From positions 1 to 6,026 of the forward strand of contig JALWRU010000231.1 of NCBI GenBank assembly GCA_026994095.1: DNA of 6,026 bases, read 5' to 3'. The notes beneath the pieces are model-generated. The model was not told the origin of the DNA. It made no database searches and saw nothing but the letters and a program-made list of their open reading frames with translations. Within the stretch, counting starts at the first letter, position 1. Each line of letters opens with the position of its first letter. The translations under genes and the position numbers were made by a program. This document shows, piece by piece, positions 5,825 to 6,026 of the stretch. The stretch is from Nitrospira sp. (GTDB taxonomy: Bacteria; Nitrospirota; JACRHL01).

Positions 5825-6026
5825 TATCGACCGGTTTGCCGAGGTTGCATCGCCCATTCAACGGTGGGACCCACGGGTGAAAATGGCGACATTGATGGTG
5901 CTCCTGTTAACGGTATCGCTGTTAAAGAGCCTGCCCATGGCGGCCCTGTCGCTGATTCTGGCCTTGAGCCTGATTCGACTGTCAGCCCTGCCGACTCACT
6001 TTGTCAGCCACTGGATGGAAGGCATC
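5814..6026 (+). CDS. cbiQ: CbiQ/EcfT-type transmembrane subunit of the metal transporter (N-terminal part only)
   Basis: The first 71 codons are present and the frame is open to the right edge. The T-component spans the membrane and couples the ATPases (CbiO) to the CbiM S-component. The motif SPIQRWDPRVKMATL (13-27) matches the conserved N-terminal SPxHRLDPRxK of CbiQ/EcfT proteins, followed by hydrophobic stretches at about 25-37 and 41-58. The GTG start at 5814 overlaps the cbiM end by 11 bases, with GGGGA at 5803-5807 six bases upstream, indicating translational coupling. Starting at the next ATG (5884) would lose the conserved motif. The coupling helices and their Ala-Arg-Gly motifs lie beyond the window, so assignment rests on the N-terminus and position. 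Confidence 0.85.
   Translation, partial: MPLDIDRFAEVASPIQRWDPRVKMATLMVLLLTVSLLKSLPMAALSLILALSLIRLSALPTHFVSHWMEGI

Overview
The window looks like chromosomal DNA of a GC-rich Gram-negative bacterium, probably a member of the Pseudomonadota. The support is a periplasmic binding-fold protein of the penicillin-binding-protein-activator (LpoA-like) type, a XerD-type recombinase and a CbiM/CbiQ metal transporter. I cannot name the genus from the sequence alone.

Layout. From 1 to 903 on the minus strand is a nearly complete xerD gene whose C-terminal tail runs off the left edge. A 39-base divergent gap (904-942) separates it from a large plus-strand gene (943-3525). That gene encodes an exported 860-residue protein with a TPR-like helical N-terminal half, a periplasmic binding-protein fold and a proline-rich tail. 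After 33 bases comes a 230-residue M50 site-2 protease (3559-4251).

The 376-base gap 4252-4627 is the richest non-coding part. It holds a sigma70-like promoter (4302-4332), a roughly 85-base structured RNA that ends in a strong intrinsic terminator (4386-4424), a 12-base inverted repeat enclosing this cassette (4267-4278 and 4503-4514), and then a GC-rich hairpin lying inside one or two possible leader-peptide reading frames with their own Shine-Dalgarno sequence (4531-4626). I match no known riboswitch class here.

The last part is a metal-uptake operon. A CbiM/NikM substrate-binding membrane subunit (4628-5824, GTG start) is fused to a NikL-like periplasmic domain and overlaps by 11 bases the start of a CbiQ-type transmembrane subunit (5814 to the right edge). 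An ATPase subunit (CbiO/NikO) would be expected just beyond the window. The fused domain suggests nickel at least as strongly as cobalt. The most interesting unexplained item is the leader between the protease gene and cbiM, which looks like a regulatory RNA or attenuator controlling metal uptake.
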